Position numbers and translations under genes: made by a program. Of a stretch of DNA of 6,701 bases, positions 5,355 through 6,701 are shown piece after piece. This stretch comes from Pseudomonadota bacterium. GTDB lineage: Bacteria > Pseudomonadota > Gammaproteobacteria > Burkholderiales > Sulfuriferulaceae. Each line of letters starts with the position of its first letter. The stretch's first letter is position 1. Location: the NCBI GenBank assembly GCA_021790625.1, contig JAJYGL010000130.1, forward strand, positions 1 to 6,701. The letters are read 5' to 3'. The notes under the pieces were generated by a model. The model was not told where the DNA came from. It ran no database searches and saw only the letters and a program-made list of their open reading frames with translations.

Positions 5355-6701
5355 ATGCCTAACCGACTCCCATTGCCCTTCATTCTCTTGCTGTGCCTGT
5401 TGTATATTCTGCCCGGCCTGTTCGGCCATGGCCCATGGAAACAGGATGAGCCCTACATTTTTGGCATTGTGCGTCACATGTTGCACACCCACGACTGGGT
5501 GGTGCCTGTCAATGCCGGCATACCTTTCATGGAAAAGCCACCGCTGTATTACTGGCTTGGCACTCTGTTCGACCGCCTGACCCATCCCTGGCTATCCGAA
5601 CCGGATGGCGTACGCCTCGTCAGCGGTCTGCTGACCGGGATCACTCTGCTTTTCAGCGGCATGAGCGCGCGTCTGGCCTGGGGGGTGGGGCAAGGACGGC
5701 TAGCCGTCCTGTCGATGCTAGCGACCTTTGGCCTATTGTTTGAAAGCCACATCATGATCACCGATGTCGCCATGCTGACCGGCTATGCCATCGCCAGTTA
5801 CGGTTTCCTGTTGGGGCGCATTCGTCCGATCCGGGGCGGCTTCTGGCTCGGTACCGGAGCCGGCATCGGTTTTCTGAGCAAGGGATTGTTGATCCCGGGC
5901 ACTTTGGGTGTCACCGCGCTGCTATTGCTGCTGTTCGACACCTGGCGGCAACGCGCCTGGTATCAGGCCATGCTCGTGGCCTGCATGACGTCCCTGCCCT
6001 GGCTTGTGATCTGGCCAGCCGCCTTGTGGCTACGTTCTCCCGAATGGTTCTATCAATGGTTCTGGCTCAACAATGTCGGCCGCTTTCTGGGTTTTTCCGT
6101 GCCACAGCTCGGCGCTGATAACTCTGTCTGGTTCTGGCCAAAAACCTTGCCCTGGTTCACCTGGCCCATCCTGCCTCTGGCGCTGTTCACCCTGTGGCGC
6201 GAACGTCGAACCTTGCGCCAGCAACCCACGCTTCAGTTTGCACTGGTATCATTCACGGTCTATCTGACAGTATTGTGCCTGTCCGCATCCGCCCGCACCG
6301 CTTATGGCTTACCCATGCTTGTCAGTCTCGCCTTACTGGCAACACCCGCTACCACGCAACTTCCTGCCCGCCTCAATCTGGCTGGTGACTATCTGGCGCG
6401 CCTGCTGTTTTTACCCTGCGTTATCCTGAGCTGGCTGGTATGGGGCATTTTTCAGATAACGCACCACGCGCCCCAATGGTATTGGTTGACAAGGGGTTTA
6501 AACCCCGCCTTCGTTCTGCCCATGCAACCCATCCCGGTAAGCCTGGCGTTATTGACAAGTATCGCCTGGATAATCAGCTGGTATTGGTTACCGCGCTTAC
6601 GCGCGCGTGCTGTTCTATCCACTGCCCTTGGTATTACCACTTTCTGGATGATGTTTGCCACCCTCTGGCTGCCTTGGGTTGATAATGCCAAAAGCTACCA
6701 C
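5355..6701 (+). CDS. ArnT-like GT39/PMT-family lipid-linked sugar transferase, 5' part (no stop in window)
   Basis: The frame is open from ATG 5355 to the window edge, giving 449 codons without a stop. The protein is strongly hydrophobic, with many membrane helices, for example near residues 8-24, 85-101, 138-155, 180-194, 203-221, 263-280, 296-310, 316-330, 349-367, 392-412 and 421-441. It has the GT-C layout. The first periplasmic loop carries WKQDEP at 28-33 (Asp31, Glu32) and FMEKPPLYYW at 58-67, where Glu60-Lys61 match the EKP motif of ArnT; a second acidic motif, ITDVAM, has Asp137. FLSKGL at 173-178 and NNVGRFLG at 239-246 are also family-like. The expected role is transfer of L-Ara4N from undecaprenyl phosphate to lipid A in the periplasm. 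The gene follows arnD by 45 bases, with little ribosome site; TTG 5334 is a less likely start. Classical ArnT has DETR where this has DEPY, so a different GT39 subfamily or acceptor is possible. About 100 C-terminal residues are probably missing. Confidence 0.85.
   Translation, partial: MPNRLPLPFILLLCLLYILPGLFGHGPWKQDEPYIFGIVRHMLHTHDWVVPVNAGIPFMEKPPLYYWLGTLFDRLTHPWLSEPDGVRLVSGLLTGITLLFSGMSARLAWGVGQGRLAVLSMLATFGLLFESHIMITDVAMLTGYAIASYGFLLGRIRPIRGGFWLGTGAGIGFLSKGLLIPGTLGVTALLLLLFDTWRQRAWYQAMLVACMTSLPWLVIWPAALWLRSPEWFYQWFWLNNVGRFLGFSVPQLGADNSVWFWPKTLPWFTWPILPLALFTLWRERRTLRQQPTLQFALVSFTVYLTVLCLSASARTAYGLPMLVSLALLATPATTQLPARLNLAGDYLARLLFLPCVILSWLVWGIFQITHHAPQWYWLTRGLNPAFVLPMQPIPVSLALLTSIAWIISWYWLPRLRARAVLSTALGITTFWMMFATLWLPWVDNAKSYH
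5693..5710. repeat. 18-bp perfect palindrome inside the GT39 gene
   Basis: AGGACGGCTAGCCGTCCT equals its own reverse complement. It spans codons 113-119 (Q G R L A V L), in a short loop between predicted membrane helices. As RNA it can form a 7-bp stem with a CUAG loop. It directly follows a G-rich run at 5680-5690. A protein-binding or RNA-structure role is possible, but chance within coding sequence is not excluded. Confidence 0.6.
6493..6506. repeat. 14-bp perfect palindrome inside the GT39 gene
   Basis: GGGGTTTAAACCCC is a perfect inverted repeat covering codons 380-384 (R G L N P). The flanking AAG before and CTT shortly after nearly extend it. No function is evident. Confidence 0.5.

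Noticed and set aside
6552..6576. TTGACA followed by GATAAT, resembling a sigma-70 promoter
   Set aside because: The spacing is only about 11 bases against the usual 17, and the elements lie inside the coding frame of the last gene.

Overview
The window is one continuous plus-strand operon for making 4-amino-4-deoxy-L-arabinose (L-Ara4N) and attaching it to lipid A. This outer-membrane modification lowers negative surface charge and gives resistance to polymyxin and cationic peptides. Both end genes are cut by the window. The organism is a Gram-negative proteobacterium. Near-balanced to slightly GC-rich composition, an unfused ArnA and the gene order suggest a beta- or environmental gammaproteobacterium rather than an enteric one, but that placement is inference and no genus can be named from this sequence.

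Layout: 3-284, 3' part of a small SMR/EamA-type membrane protein resembling ArnE; 294-1427, arnB aminotransferase; 1424-2413, arnC undecaprenyl-phosphate glycosyltransferase; 2410-3321, stand-alone formyltransferase equal to the N-terminal half of ArnA; 3353-4396, stand-alone UDP-glucuronate oxidative decarboxylase equal to the C-terminal half of ArnA; 4410-5309, arnD deformylase; 5355-6701, an ArnT-like GT-C glycosyltransferase that runs off the right edge with no stop. Gaps between genes are 9, overlap 4, overlap 4, 31, 13 and 45 bases. No gene-free stretch exceeds 45 bases, and no promoter, terminator, RNA gene, mobile element or CRISPR was found.

Pathway: the decarboxylase oxidises UDP-glucuronate to UDP-4-keto-pentose; ArnB transaminates it to UDP-L-Ara4N; the formyltransferase N-formylates it; ArnC transfers L-Ara4FN to undecaprenyl phosphate; ArnD removes the formyl group; the ArnE-like protein would help flip the lipid-linked sugar across the inner membrane; the last enzyme would transfer it to lipid A in the periplasm. 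Catalytic residues of every complete enzyme are visible.

The system is known. The points worth a second look are the two-gene ArnA, the transporter at the head of the cluster, a final glycosyltransferase that departs from classical ArnT at its first motif, and two perfect palindromes (18 and 14 bp) inside that last gene.
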